This document shows positions 1-8,434 of a stretch of 9,034 bases of DNA, piece after piece. The notes under the pieces were generated by a model. It was given only the letters and a program-made list of their open reading frames with translations, was not told where the DNA came from and did not search any database. This DNA is from Clostridiales bacterium (GTDB lineage Bacteria; Bacillota; Desulfitobacteriia; Desulfitobacteriales; Desulfitobacteriaceae). The translations under genes were made by a program, and so were the position numbers. The DNA is taken from contig DAHVVW010000058.1 of assembly GCA_027357125.1 (NCBI GenBank), positions 1-9,034 of the forward strand. Direction: 5' to 3'. Position 1 is the first letter of the stretch; each line of letters starts with the position of its first letter.

Positions 1-221
1 TCCACTTTGTCGGCAATTTGCAGGATCACGGACTTGTCTTTAACTTTAATGATTTTGCCGTAAACTCCCCCTGCAGTAATAACTTTGTCCTTGACTTTCA
101 AACTGCTTAACAGGGTCTGCCGCTGTTTCTGCTGCTTTTGTTGGGGCCGGATCATGAGAAAGTACATGATACCGAAAAACACTGCAAAATAAAGGACTAA
201 GGAAACGGTTGAATTAGGCAT
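1..221 (-). CDS. yajC: YajC, Sec translocase auxiliary subunit (partial, C-terminus off the left edge)
   Basis: YajC is a small single-pass membrane protein that associates with SecDF-YidC and the SecYEG channel and supports protein export. The visible 73 codons begin MPNSTVSLVLYF, with one hydrophobic membrane segment at residues 6-24, followed at once by the family signature RPQQKQQK (25-32). After that comes the soluble part with VITAGGVYGKI (47-57), as in the family. Most YajC proteins have about 85-110 residues, so roughly the last quarter is missing. The ATG at 221 has an AAGGAGG site whose GGAGG (235-231) lies 9 nt upstream. It follows tgt by 125 bases, the usual queA-tgt-yajC order; secD and secF often follow but are outside the window. 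Identification is firm; only the end is unseen. Confidence 0.95.
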   Translation of the reverse strand, partial: MPNSTVSLVLYFAVFFGIMYFLMIRPQQKQQKQRQTLLSSLKVKDKVITAGGVYGKIIKVKDKSVILQIADKV

Positions 222-283
222 TAAGATTATCCTCCTTTTTTCTTCTCCCAAATTACTCAACTATTCAGCATACCTTGGTCAAA

Positions 284-338
284 ATCCTGCTAGGATGTGA
301 GAAATCATTATTTTTTTCAGGTCATCATGATCCCTCAC
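284..338 (-). terminator. Two adjoining hairpins between tgt and yajC (possible weak terminator or attenuator)
   Basis: Read on the minus strand, GTGAGGGATCAT (338-327) can pair with ATGATTTCTCAC (308-297) as a 12-bp stem with two G-U pairs and an 18-nt loop. Directly after it, ATCCT (296-292) pairs with AGGAT (288-284) around a 3-nt loop and is followed by three T. The second stem is short and the T run is poor, so this is at best a leaky terminator. It could also protect or separate the tgt and yajC parts of one mRNA. The pairing is seen directly; the function is inferred. Confidence 0.35.
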
Positions 339-346
339 GGCTACTC

Positions 347-1534
<1,188 letters not shown>

Positions 1535-1591
1535 CTAAACTCAATATAAATTGCAATATCAATTTCTTCTAAATAACAAAATTCATTATTC

Positions 1592-2617
1592 CTAAACTAT
1601 TAGCATTGAATCCCCGAAGCTATAAAAACGGTAGTGCTCCCGAACTGCCGTTTCATATGCGTGCAAGAGAAAATCTCTCCCGGCAAAAGCGCTCACAAGC
1701 ATGACCAGGGTTGATTTCGGAAAATGAAAGTTGGTAATTAAAGCATCCACTATTTTGAATTGGTAAGACGGATAAATAAAAATGTCAGTCCAGCCTTCCC
1801 CAGGCTTAACTCGGCTCTCGGAATCCCCAATAGACTCTAAAGTACGGGTGACTGTGGTGCCCACGGCAATTACTCTTCTGCCCTCAGCCTTAGCTCGGTT
1901 AATCTGCTCTGCAACCTCCGGCAGTACGCGGAAATATTCTGAGTGCATAACATGTTCCTCGATTTCTTCAGCTTTGACCGGTCTAAAAGTGCCAAGCCCA
2001 ACGTGAAGCAGGATTTCGGCAGTTTCAATTCCCCGTTCCTTAAGCTGTGCCAGCAATTGTGGAGTAAAATGAAGCCCGGCAGTGGGGGCAGCCGCAGAAC
2101 CGCTTTCTTTGGCATATACAGTCTGGTAGCGCTCCTGATCTTCCAACTGCTCTCTGATGTAAGGAGGTAAAGGCATGCGCCCAAGCCTATCCAATAATTC
2201 TTCGAAGACGCCATCGTAACTGAAGCGAACTTTACGGTTACCATCAGGCAATACTTCGATAACCTCTGCCGTGAGCAACCCCTCGCCAATTAGTACTTTA
2301 TGCCCGGTTTTCAGACGTTTGGCAGGCTTAATTAAGACCTCCCAGATATCACGTTCTTCTCGGCGCAAGAGCAGAACCTCTATCTTCGCGTCTGTTTCTT
2401 GTTTAACCCCGATCAAACGGGCGGGTAAAACTCTGGTGTTGTTGAGAACGAGCAAATCTCCGGCCTTCAGCAAGCCGGGCAAATCATGAAAAACTCGATG
2501 GGCCACCCTCTTCTGTTCTCTGTTTAAGACCATCAGTCGGGATGAGTCCCGCGGTTCTACCGGCTTCTGCGCGATTAATTCTTCCGGAAGGTGAAAATCG
2601 AAATCCGAAGTTCTCAA
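1592..2617 (-). CDS. queA: S-adenosylmethionine:tRNA ribosyltransferase-isomerase QueA
   Basis: QueA transfers and isomerises the ribosyl part of S-adenosylmethionine onto preQ1 in tRNA, giving epoxyqueuosine. The protein from TTG 2617 has 341 aa, the family's usual length, and begins [17 protein letters not shown], matching the typical N-terminus. Conserved blocks are [11 protein letters not shown] (58-68), [13 protein letters not shown] (173-185), [11 protein letters not shown] (204-214) and [18 protein letters not shown] (294-311). The frame stays open to another TTG at 2653, which would add 12 residues with no counterpart in the homologues I recall and has no good SD. AGGAG at 2630-2626 lies 8 nt before TTG 2617, so I take that start. 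It sits between the spoIID-like gene and tgt, whose product makes its substrate. Confidence 0.97.
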   Translation of the reverse strand: MRTSDFDFHLPEELIAQKPVEPRDSSRLMVLNREQKRVAHRVFHDLPGLLKAGDLLVLNNTRVLPARLIGVKQETDAKIEVLLLRREERDIWEVLIKPAKRLKTGHKVLIGEGLLTAEVIEVLPDGNRKVRFSYDGVFEELLDRLGRMPLPPYIREQLEDQERYQTVYAKESGSAAAPTAGLHFTPQLLAQLKERGIETAEILLHVGLGTFRPVKAEEIEEHVMHSEYFRVLPEVAEQINRAKAEGRRVIAVGTTVTRTLESIGDSESRVKPGEGWTDIFIYPSYQFKIVDALITNFHFPKSTLVMLVSAFAGRDFLLHAYETAVREHYRFYSFGDSMLIV

Positions 2618-2625
2618 TAGCCAGT

Positions 2626-2630
2626 CTCCT
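2626..2630 (-). promoter_or_regulatory. Shine-Dalgarno AGGAG that fixes the queA start
   Basis: AGGAG on the minus strand is 8 nt upstream of TTG 2617. No comparable site precedes the more upstream TTG 2653. Together with N-terminal similarity to known QueA proteins this argues for the shorter, TTG-initiated product. Confidence 0.7.
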
Positions 2631-2709
2631 ATCCTCAAGCTATCGCGCGGCAATGCACGCTCGCAAATGTTTATTCCCCATGGAATAGATTCCTATTTAG
2701 AATGTTGAT

Positions 2710-4095
2710 CTAATTATCTTCCATCTTAACTATAAGTGCGTGATCATAGTAATAATTTAGGATATCCCTATAGTTATAGCCCAATTGCGCCATCCGGTAC
2801 GCACCCCATTGAGACATGCCCACACCATGACCCCAGCCGCGACCGTCAATCACATACACGCCATATGCTTGGCTCTGAGGAGCAACTCCCTGATTAGAGC
2901 TTATAATGCGGTCTAACAATGGTCCGGGTCTTAGAGCCCCGTCATGCTCCAGGCTAAATCTTATATCCCCGGTAAACCGATTGCTGAATCCTTTATCCCC
3001 GGTGAACCAATTAAGGAATAGCCTGTTGGTACTTGCTTCCTGGACCCGTGACCTTCGAAAATCCACATTAAACAAGCTGCCAAGGAAAGCCTCTTCTTTA
3101 ATAGGCTGGCCAAACGGATAAAAAACCTTGACAAATTCGCGTCCGGAAACACTCCGAACCCGCCCCAGCCAGTCCACCATCTTTACCATTTTTACCCTAC
3201 CCGAGGGCAGTTTGTCAAGAGACAATTGCCTAACTGGTCCCAAGCCGAAGGTCTTGCCCAAAGCAGGAGCAGAAATTAGAAAGTACCAGCGGTCTACCGC
3301 CCCGCCGACTCCCTGAGAATAAGGGTCAGGATGGGAAGAATAATGCGGGTCCGTATTTCCCCAGACATTTTTGGCATCCTCGGTATAGCCGCCATTATGC
3401 GAAGAATAAAGGGCATCAATAGGCTGCTTGGAAGAAGCATCAAGCAAAATCTCCCCGGCAGTTGCTTCCACGGCTGCTGACGCCACCCCTTCTACCGTCT
3501 TCCCTAAATAAGCCTGATCAGTATCGGGAGAATCAGTGATCGCTTTATTATTTTGCGTATGCTTAGCCATGAAGGTGCGGGCAGCCACACTCTGAGCCTT
3601 CAGAGCCTCAAAACCACCTTCTGCCCATTCGTTACTCATCTCTATAGGAACGACACCTTTAAGATAATCTTCCTCCTCGACAGTGTTCACAAGCTGCCAA
3701 TGAGCCCCCTGCCAAGCGAGAGTAAGGCTCCCGCGGTAAACCACCTCCGTGCCGGAGGGTTGTTTAATTCTGAATGTCCCTGGGCCGTTAGCTCTTAATT
3801 CCAGGATCTCACTTTCTAAAATCGCATAATCTCCATGGTTAAAGCGCACAACAGGGCTTAAGCCCCCCCACCCGACCTGCAGCACAGAGCCTGAAGTCAT
3901 TTTGCTAACAGCGGAATACCCTTTGAGTTCATAACTGCCGGTGTTAACTGAGATTTCCAGCCAGCCGGCTTGAGCGAATTTCCACACTAGATTTACATTT
4001 ATTTCTTTCGCTTGGACCGGTTTTACCCCCGCCCATAATACAAGAGCTGCCACCAAAACCAGCAACAAAGGCACCCTGCTCACTTTTAGGCGCAC
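2710..4095 (-). CDS. spoIID: SpoIID/LytB-domain protein, probable stage II sporulation protein D
   Basis: SpoIID is a lytic transglycosylase that works with SpoIIM and SpoIIP at the septal membrane to remodel peptidoglycan during engulfment. From GTG 4095 the product is 461 aa, longer than B. subtilis SpoIID (about 340). It starts with a signal peptide or anchor: basic RLKVSR, a long hydrophobic run, then a VQA-KE cleavage-like site near residue 29. The SpoIID signature EEEDYLKGVVPIEM (140-153) holds the expected catalytic Glu of the P-x-EM motif (E152), followed by ALKAQSVAARTF. Near the C-terminus is GRGWGHGVGMSQWGA (418-432). Between them lies an insert with a 10-residue tandem repeat (362-381). 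The mature part has no cysteine, so the Cys-dependent zinc site reported for the C. difficile protein is unlikely. A longer frame to TTG 4137 lacks a usable SD. The location between ruvB and queA is common in Clostridia. Confidence 0.9.
   Translation of the reverse strand: MRLKVSRVPLLLVLVAALVLWAGVKPVQAKEINVNLVWKFAQAGWLEISVNTGSYELKGYSAVSKMTSGSVLQVGWGGLSPVVRFNHGDYAILESEILELRANGPGTFRIKQPSGTEVVYRGSLTLAWQGAHWQLVNTVEEEDYLKGVVPIEMSNEWAEGGFEALKAQSVAARTFMAKHTQNNKAITDSPDTDQAYLGKTVEGVASAAVEATAGEILLDASSKQPIDALYSSHNGGYTEDAKNVWGNTDPHYSSHPDPYSQGVGGAVDRWYFLISAPALGKTFGLGPVRQLSLDKLPSGRVKMVKMVDWLGRVRSVSGREFVKVFYPFGQPIKEEAFLGSLFNVDFRRSRVQEASTNRLFLNWFTGDKGFSNRFTGDIRFSLEHDGALRPGPLLDRIISSNQGVAPQSQAYGVYVIDGRGWGHGVGMSQWGAYRMAQLGYNYRDILNYYYDHALIVKMEDN
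2954..3013 (-). repeat. 30-bp in-frame tandem duplication within spoIID
   Basis: Positions 2954-2983 and 2984-3013 align without gaps at 24 of 30 bases. The unit is exactly 10 codons, so the protein carries NWFTGDKGFS followed by NRFTGDIRFS. No third copy is visible on either side. It lies in the stretch between the conserved SpoIID core and the C-terminal GWGHGVGMSQWGA motif. Confidence 0.85.
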
Positions 4096-4102
4096 GCAGA
4101 CA

Positions 4103-4108
4103 CACCTC
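4103..4108 (-). promoter_or_regulatory. Shine-Dalgarno GAGGTG that favours the GTG 4095 start of spoIID
   Basis: GAGGTG lies 7 nt upstream of GTG 4095. The alternative TTG at 4137 has only AAGGG directly touching it. The GTG start yields a compact signal peptide with a basic N-region; the TTG start would add 14 residues in front of it. Confidence 0.55.
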
Positions 4109-4218
4109 ACTCTGTGAACAGATTGCCCCTTTTTCAACCCTTATATTCTGTTTGGCCCTCTCCGTTTTCTCTTAAGTTAAGCTCTCCTATCTCAGGACTA
4201 TACCGATTTATGACCGGG

Positions 4219-5244
4219 TTATTCAAATTCGAATAATCTTCCGTCCTGGCTCTGAGGCAAGGGAACCCCTAAATGTTCATAAGCCTTAAGGGTTGCCATG
4301 CGCCCACGCGGGGTTCGCTGCAAAAATCCCAGCTGGAGCAAGAATGGTTCTACCACATCTTCGATAGTTTCCGCTTCTTCCCCAATGGTGGCCGCCAATG
4401 TCTCCAGTCCAACCGGTCCGCCCGCAAAAGTGTGAATAATTGTATTCAGAGTTTTGCGGTCGATCTGATCCAGCCCCTTTGGGTCAACTTCCAAACGGTC
4501 TAAGGCCTCCCGAGCCAACTGACGGCTCACTGCCCCATTTTCCCAAACCTGCGCATAGTCTCTCACCCGTTTAAGCAGGCGATTTGCTATGCGTGGGGTT
4601 CCCCGGGAACGGCAGGCTATTTCATTGGCTCCCTCTTCCGTAATCGGCAAGCGCAAAATATTGGCCGTACGCAGGATGATAGTCAACAAGTCTTCTACCT
4701 TATAAAACTCCAGGCGGCTAATTACTCCGAAACGATCCCGTAAAGGAGAAGTTAACTGCCCGGCGCGCGTAGTTGCCCCCACTAATGTGAACGGAGAGAG
4801 GGCTAAACGGATGGAACGGGCGCTCGGACCCTTGCCGATAACAATATCTAAACAGGTATCCTCCATTGCTGAATACAGAACCTCTTCAGCAGTCCGGCTT
4901 AAACGGTGGATTTCGTCAATAAAAAGAACATCGCGCGGCTCCAGCGTTGTAAGAATCGCAGCCAGATCCCCGGGGCGTTCAATCGCAGGCCCTGAGGTGG
5001 TGCGAATGTGCACTCCCATTTCTGCAGCAATAATATTGGCAAGCGTGGTCTTCCCCAAACCCGGAGGACCGTATAAAAGGACGTGATCCAGAGCTTCCCC
5101 TCGGCTCAAAGCTGCCTGAATAAAAACTTTGAGGTTTTCCTTTACCTTGCCTTGTCCGATGTATTCACTAAGGCGGTGAGGCCTGAGAACTTCCCCTTCC
5201 TGGTCTAACACTTGTTCCTGAGGAGCTACCAAACGTTCTTCCAT
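4219..5244 (-). CDS. ruvB: Holliday junction branch migration DNA helicase RuvB
   Basis: RuvB is the AAA+ motor that drives branch migration of Holliday junctions as hexameric rings on either side of RuvA. From ATG 5244 it has 341 aa, the family norm. In order: the N-terminal [12 protein letters not shown] block (20-31), Walker A GPPGLGKT (59-66), Walker B LFIDEIH (107-113), sensor 1 VGATTR (155-160), PLRDRFG (167-173) with the arginine finger, the sensor-2 region [18 protein letters not shown] (214-231), and a C-terminal winged helix with [15 protein letters not shown] (275-289). The frame extends to TTG 5280, but GAGGAG (5256-5251) six nt before ATG 5244 and homology of MEERLV to known starts decide for the shorter form. 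It follows ruvA by 72 bases. Confidence 0.98.
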   Translation of the reverse strand: MEERLVAPQEQVLDQEGEVLRPHRLSEYIGQGKVKENLKVFIQAALSRGEALDHVLLYGPPGLGKTTLANIIAAEMGVHIRTTSGPAIERPGDLAAILTTLEPRDVLFIDEIHRLSRTAEEVLYSAMEDTCLDIVIGKGPSARSIRLALSPFTLVGATTRAGQLTSPLRDRFGVISRLEFYKVEDLLTIILRTANILRLPITEEGANEIACRSRGTPRIANRLLKRVRDYAQVWENGAVSRQLAREALDRLEVDPKGLDQIDRKTLNTIIHTFAGGPVGLETLAATIGEEAETIEDVVEPFLLQLGFLQRTPRGRMATLKAYEHLGVPLPQSQDGRLFEFE

Positions 5245-5316
5245 CTCATTCTCCTCTCGTAAAACTTGGCAATCTTGCAAGCTGGTATTCGTGAATTTAT
5301 TCGGTTAATTTACCTT

Positions 5317-5922
5317 TTAATGTGACTTTGAAGTGCTTAAAAACCGCAAAGCCAGCTTTAGCTGTTGCTCCGTACTTAAACCCTGCTCTTCTTCTCCACC
5401 CTGCTCCTGGACCTGAGCCAGAGCCCAGCGTGCTTCATCTAAACTAAACCCTAAAGCGAGCATGCTGTCAAGAGCCTCAGAACCCCCGGCTCCAGGCTCT
5501 GCCGTAAGTCGCACCCCTGAACTGGCCCTAAACTTTTCCTTAAGTTCAAGGACCGCTCTTTGGGCTGTCTTTTTGCCCAGCCCTGGAACTTTTGTCAGCA
5601 AGTTTACATTTTCCTGAGCAATCGCGCTTTCAACTTGTTCTACCGTAAAAGTAGAGAGAATGGATAAAGCAGTTTTCGGCCCAATCCCGTTCACCGACAA
5701 CATTGCCAGAAACAGTTGCTTCTCAGCGAGGGTCGCAAAACCAAACAGCAAAAACTCCTCTTCCTTGGGAATCAGATGAGTATAGAGAGTCAACTCCTGC
5801 CCCGTTCTTGCTTTGTTTAATAAGACATAGGGAACTAACAGAATATATCCCACTCCATTTACATCTAACACCAGGCGCTCAGTGGCTGCTTCCCAAACTT
5901 TACCGCGCAGCATCCCAATCAC
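5317..5922 (-). CDS. ruvA: Holliday junction DNA helicase subunit RuvA
   Basis: RuvA tetramers bind the four-way junction, hold it square-planar and load RuvB. The 201-aa product has all three domains. An OB-fold comes first, with the acidic pin region [11 protein letters not shown] (52-62). Two helix-hairpin-helix motifs follow, [11 protein letters not shown] (76-86) and [11 protein letters not shown] (112-122). After an acidic/Gly-rich linker comes the small C-terminal RuvB-binding domain (about 148-198) with [12 protein letters not shown]. It starts with GTG 5922, preceded by a GGGGGG run (5934-5929) 6 nt away. The start overlaps the ruvC stop in a GTGA arrangement, so translation of the two is probably coupled. 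All key features look intact. Confidence 0.97.
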   Translation of the reverse strand: MIGMLRGKVWEAATERLVLDVNGVGYILLVPYVLLNKARTGQELTLYTHLIPKEEEFLLFGFATLAEKQLFLAMLSVNGIGPKTALSILSTFTVEQVESAIAQENVNLLTKVPGLGKKTAQRAVLELKEKFRASSGVRLTAEPGAGGSEALDSMLALGFSLDEARWALAQVQEQGGEEEQGLSTEQQLKLALRFLSTSKSH

Positions 5923-6419
5923 TGTGATCCCCCCAGCTTCTTCTGCATTGTTGAACTATGGGCGTGGCAAATAGCTATTGCCAAGGCATCGGCAGTGTCA
6001 TCCGGCTTGGGGATGGCAGCCAATCCAAGTAATGCTTTCACCATGTGCTGGACCTGATTTTTCTCGGCTTTGCCGTATCCGACCACAGCCTGTTTTACTT
6101 GGAGCGGGGTGTACTCATAAATAGAAATTCCATGCTGGGCCGCTGCCAAGAGCACAATTCCCCGGGCATGCCCCACCGCTAGGGCGGTTGTAGTATTACG
6201 GTTAAAAAAAAGCTGTTCTACTGCCAATTCCTCCGGTCGCTTGCTGCTCAAAAGCAAATCCAGTTCCCGATATAAATGCAGTAAGCGTTCTGCCAAAGGA
6301 GTATTGGCATCAGTACGCCAAGATGCATACTCTATGGCCTTTAATAAATTTCCCTTTTTCTCGATCAGCCCATAGCCCATGATAGCTGTTCCCGGATCTA
6401 TCCCTAAAATAATCATCAT
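5919..6419 (-). CDS. ruvC: Crossover junction endodeoxyribonuclease RuvC
   Basis: RuvC is the dimeric, Mg-dependent nuclease that resolves Holliday junctions by symmetric nicks. The 166-aa product has the RNase H-like fold markers and all four catalytic acids: D8 in GIDPG, E68 in VEQLFF, and D141 and D144 in [11 protein letters not shown]. The basic helix region [14 protein letters not shown] (107-120) is also typical. Two ATG codons are adjacent, 6419 and 6416; GGGGG (6427-6423) is 3 nt from the first and 6 nt from the second, so initiation at 6416 is quite possible and would only drop one Met. It overlaps ruvA by 4 bases. No clear promoter is visible in the gap before it; the gap instead holds a hairpin and a candidate micro-ORF. 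Confidence 0.97.
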   Translation of the reverse strand: MMIILGIDPGTAIMGYGLIEKKGNLLKAIEYASWRTDANTPLAERLLHLYRELDLLLSSKRPEELAVEQLFFNRNTTTALAVGHARGIVLLAAAQHGISIYEYTPLQVKQAVVGYGKAEKNQVQHMVKALLGLAAIPKPDDTADALAIAICHAHSSTMQKKLGGSQ

Positions 6420-6430
6420 CGTCCCCCGTT

Positions 6431-6490
6431 CTATTCTCTAGTAGTTCGACGGCAGGGGGATGATTCCTCTTTACTCTTGGCACAGGACAT
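6431..6490 (-). CDS. Candidate 19-codon micro-ORF upstream of ruvC
   Basis: ATG 6490 opens a frame encoding MSCAKSKEESSPCRRTTRE, ending at TAG (6433-6431), 11 nt before the first ruvC ATG. It has the strongest SD in this gap: AGGAGG (6503-6498) with a 7-nt spacer. The peptide is polar with a basic second half and two cysteines, and resembles nothing I recognise. That SD lies in the 3' arm of a hairpin. It could be a leader peptide coupled to ruvC translation, a small protein, or chance. Only the start signal supports it, so confidence is low. Confidence 0.3.
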   Translation of the reverse strand: MSCAKSKEESSPCRRTTRE

Positions 6491-6495
6491 GCTAA

Positions 6496-6530
6496 ACCCT
6501 CCTGTGACAGATTGTTAGTCTCAGGAGGGT
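6496..6530 (-). promoter_or_regulatory. Hairpin sequestering the micro-ORF Shine-Dalgarno
   Basis: On the minus strand ACCCTCCTG (6530-6522) is perfectly complementary to CAGGAGGGT (6504-6496). Inside, after one T-T mismatch, GAC pairs with GTC around a 9-nt loop. The 3' arm contains AGGAGG, so folding would hide that ribosome site. Only three T follow the stem, so it is a poor intrinsic terminator, though it could still stabilise the 3' end of the yebC message. The pairing is seen; a regulatory role is inferred. Confidence 0.5.
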
Positions 6531-6561
6531 AACTTTAATAATTTTTCGGCTAACCGCCACT

Positions 6562-7317
6562 TTACAAATCAGCCTCAGATAAAGAATCAGCTAAATCAAA
6601 ATTGGTATATACATTTTGGATGTCATCGTGCTCCTCGAGGGTCTCGATCAGCCGGATAATCTTTTGCGCTTGCTCCACATCCGCAATTTCTACGGTGTTT
6701 TGCGGGATCAGGCTTACTGCCGCTTCAAAAATCGGAACTCCCTGGTCAAGCAATACCTGCCTTACACTTTCCATGTCCGAAGGAGCGGTATATACCTGAA
6801 AGCTTTCATCTTCGCTGACCATATCCTCCGCTCCGGCCTCAAGAACGCTCAGGATTAAGTCATCCTCGCTAATCTTTAAGTCCTCACGCGCAACAGTCAA
6901 CTGCCCTTTCTCATCAAACATCCAGCTCACACAGACCGTTTCCCCAAGATTACCGCCGTTCTTGGAGAATATGTGACGCACCTCACCAGCCGTCCTGTTG
7001 CGGTTATCCGTTAATATTGTCGCCATTACCGCAACCCCGCCAGGTCCGGATCCCTCATAGCGCAGTTCTTCATAATTAGCGCCTTCACCGTCGCCTGCAC
7101 CTTTTTGAATAGCCCTCTGAATATTGTCATTAGGCATGTTCGCCGCCTTGGCATTATCTATGGCGATTTTCAAACGGAAATTATTCCCCGGATCAGCACC
7201 TCCGGCACGTGCGGCCACAATAAGTTCACGGCCAAGCTTAGTGAAGATCTTCCCTTTTTGCGCATCCACTTTGGCTTTTTTATGCTTAATATTTGCCCAC
7301 TTGGAATGTCCTGACAC
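6562..7317 (-). CDS. yebC: YebC/PmpR family translational factor (TACO1 type)
   Basis: YebC-family proteins were long annotated as transcriptional regulators; work on mitochondrial TACO1 and recent bacterial studies point to a role on the ribosome, helping translation of difficult stretches such as polyproline. The 251-aa product has the usual length and the near-invariant start [25 protein letters not shown], followed by the [11 protein letters not shown] helix (60-70), [11 protein letters not shown] (88-98), [24 protein letters not shown] (103-126) and the SWMFD strand. The acidic third domain runs to about 240. It starts with GTG 7317, with GGGGG (7329-7325) 7 nt upstream. It stands 80 bases after cysK and has its own candidate promoter. 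YebC next to ruvC is a widespread gene order. Confidence 0.96.
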   Translation of the reverse strand: MSGHSKWANIKHKKAKVDAQKGKIFTKLGRELIVAARAGGADPGNNFRLKIAIDNAKAANMPNDNIQRAIQKGAGDGEGANYEELRYEGSGPGGVAVMATILTDNRNRTAGEVRHIFSKNGGNLGETVCVSWMFDEKGQLTVAREDLKISEDDLILSVLEAGAEDMVSEDESFQVYTAPSDMESVRQVLLDQGVPIFEAAVSLIPQNTVEIADVEQAQKIIRLIETLEEHDDIQNVYTNFDLADSLSEADL

Positions 7318-7347
7318 GATAATTCCCCCTTATCTCGTCCAGGCAAT

Positions 7348-7377
7348 ATTTTAGCATAGGATATTTTCCCTTGTAAA
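7348..7377 (-). promoter_or_regulatory. Candidate sigma-A promoter of yebC with extended -10
   Basis: On the minus strand, -35 TTTACA (7377-7372), an 18-nt spacer and -10 TAAAAT (7353-7348) preceded by TGC give an extended -10 element. Transcription would begin near 7340, leaving a leader of about 20-25 nt with the SD. No terminator separates this from cysK, so readthrough can also supply yebC. Confidence 0.55.
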
Positions 7378-7397
7378 GTTGAAGGACAGTCTAAAAA

Positions 7398-8312
7398 TTA
7401 GTTAAAAAGTTCAGTGCTCAGATAACGCTCTCCCGTATCCGGAGCAATGGCGACAACTTTTTTGCCAGGCCCCAGTTTGCGCGCTACTTGGAGGGCTGCC
7501 GCCACAGCAGCTCCGGACGAGATCCCCACCAAAAGCCCTTCCTCCCGTGGCAGTTTCCGCGCTATTGTCATCGCCTCCTCATTGGAGATTTTAATAACCT
7601 CATCAATAAGATCCCGCCGTAAAACTTCAGGTACAAACCCAGCTCCGATGCCCTGGATTTTGTGGGGACCGGGATTCCCTCCGGATAAAACGGGGGACGC
7701 TGCTGGCTCTACACCATATATTTTCAGAGTCGGCTTTTGCCTTTTGAAAACCTCTGCAATTCCGGTAATTGTGCCTCCTGTCCCTATTCCCGCCACTAGA
7801 GCATCAAGATCGGGAACCTGCCGTAAAATCTCAGGTGCAGTACCTTCTCTGTGCGTAGCAGGGTTGGCAGGGTTTTCAAACTGCTGAGGCATAAAATATC
7901 CAGGGTTAACTTGCACCAAGCGTTTAGCTTCATCTATTGCCCCTTTCATGCCAGCCGCCCCGGGTGTAAGCACAATCTCCGCTCCATAAGCAGTCATCAG
8001 TAGCCGCCGTTCCATGCTCATCGTCTCCGGCATCACAATGATTAGACGGTAACCGCGGGCAGCGGCAATCATGGCCAGGCCAATTCCTGTATTCCCGCTC
8101 GTGGGCTCTACAATAGTTCCATCCTCTTTGAGCAACCCCCGCTCTTCTGCATCCTTGATCATCCCCCAGGCAATCCGGTCTTTAACACTCCCGCCTGGGT
8201 TAAAGTACTCGAGTTTCACATAAACATCAGCCATATTGTGCTCAGCCATGCGCTTCAGCCTAACCATAGGAGTTTGGCCAATTAAATCAATAATAGAATC
8301 TGCTACTTTCAT
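7398..8312 (-). CDS. cysK: Cysteine synthase (O-acetylserine sulfhydrylase), CysK type
   Basis: This PLP enzyme makes L-cysteine from O-acetylserine and sulfide in the cytoplasm. The 304-aa product has the full family layout: the N-terminal [11 protein letters not shown], the Schiff-base lysine K44 in NPGGSVKDR, the substrate loop TSGNTG (71-76), [11 protein letters not shown] (141-151), the PLP phosphate cradle GTGGT (177-181), GIGAGFVP (221-228), GISSGAA (264-270) with the serine that contacts the pyridine nitrogen, and the C-terminal [10 protein letters not shown] (291-300). Its length fits CysK rather than cystathionine beta-synthase, and no C-terminal CBS domains are present. Related sulfhydrylases such as CysM cannot be excluded from sequence alone. 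ATG 8312 has AGGGGG about 10 nt upstream. A near-consensus promoter overlapped by repeats precedes it, suggesting its own control. Confidence 0.95.
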   Translation of the reverse strand: MKVADSIIDLIGQTPMVRLKRMAEHNMADVYVKLEYFNPGGSVKDRIAWGMIKDAEERGLLKEDGTIVEPTSGNTGIGLAMIAAARGYRLIIVMPETMSMERRLLMTAYGAEIVLTPGAAGMKGAIDEAKRLVQVNPGYFMPQQFENPANPATHREGTAPEILRQVPDLDALVAGIGTGGTITGIAEVFKRQKPTLKIYGVEPAASPVLSGGNPGPHKIQGIGAGFVPEVLRRDLIDEVIKISNEEAMTIARKLPREEGLLVGISSGAAVAAALQVARKLGPGKKVVAIAPDTGERYLSTELFN

Positions 8313-8336
8313 TTTTTAATTACCCCCTATCCCAAT

Positions 8337-8374
8337 CGAATTAGTATGGATTAATAATAAGACATTCTAATCCG
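8337..8374. promoter_or_regulatory. Operator-like repeats over the cysK promoter
   Basis: CGAATTAGTAT (8337-8347) and ATTCTAATCCG (8364-8374) form an inverted repeat with 9 of 11 matching positions. Between them GGATTAATAA (8348-8357) is a third related unit, in direct orientation and directly abutting the first. They flank and cover the -10 box and spacer, a place where a bound repressor would block RNA polymerase. Cysteine genes of Firmicutes are often under CymR or similar regulators, but I cannot match this to a known consensus with confidence. Confidence 0.4.
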
Positions 8375-8434
8375 TGTGTCAAACTTATAATGATCATAAA
8401 CCTCATTCGCGCTTGTTAAACTGCAACTCGTCAC
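8351..8434 (-). CDS. Doubtful 27-codon ORF between DUF3842 and cysK
   Basis: GTG 8434 opens a 27-codon frame ending at TAA (8353-8351). AAGGGGG (8448-8442) lies 7 nt upstream, a spacing seen at real genes here, and the start is 15 nt after the DUF3842 stop. The peptide begins MTSCSLTSANEVYDHYK and ends in MSYY; I recognise no family. Against it, the frame runs through the whole cysK promoter, which more simply explains the conserved bases. Treat as a weak candidate. Confidence 0.15.
   Translation of the reverse strand: MTSCSLTSANEVYDHYKFDTRIRMSYY
8354..8382 (-). promoter_or_regulatory. Sigma-A promoter of cysK
   Basis: On the minus strand, a perfect -35 TTGACA (8382-8377), a 17-nt spacer and -10 TATTAT (8359-8354; 5 of 6 consensus bases) make the best promoter in the window. 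Predicted transcription start is near 8347, leaving a leader of about 35 nt, too short for a riboswitch or T-box. Confidence 0.8.

Noticed and set aside
279..338. A 19-codon frame starting GTG 338 after AGGAG, immediately downstream of tgt.
   Set aside because: The SD-to-start gap is only 5 nt, and the whole frame coincides with the two hairpins, which explain the sequence better.
2644..2709. Overlapping small inverted repeats (GGAAT/ATTCC in three copies) and a 13-codon frame between spoIID and queA.
   Set aside because: The stems are only 5 bp, there is no T run, and the short frame has only a weak AGGA site; nothing beyond chance can be supported.
4138..4218. Search for a sporulation sigma-factor promoter (sigma-E, F or G type) before spoIID; a GTCATAAA sequence resembles a sigma-E -35.
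   Set aside because: No matching -10 sequence is found at the required distance, so the partial match is not enough.
7447..7887. Long plus-strand open frame opposite cysK, and similar plus-strand frames opposite tgt, ruvB and DUF3842.
   Set aside because: They lie wholly inside clear minus-strand genes, their translations look like shadow frames, and no SD or family features support them.
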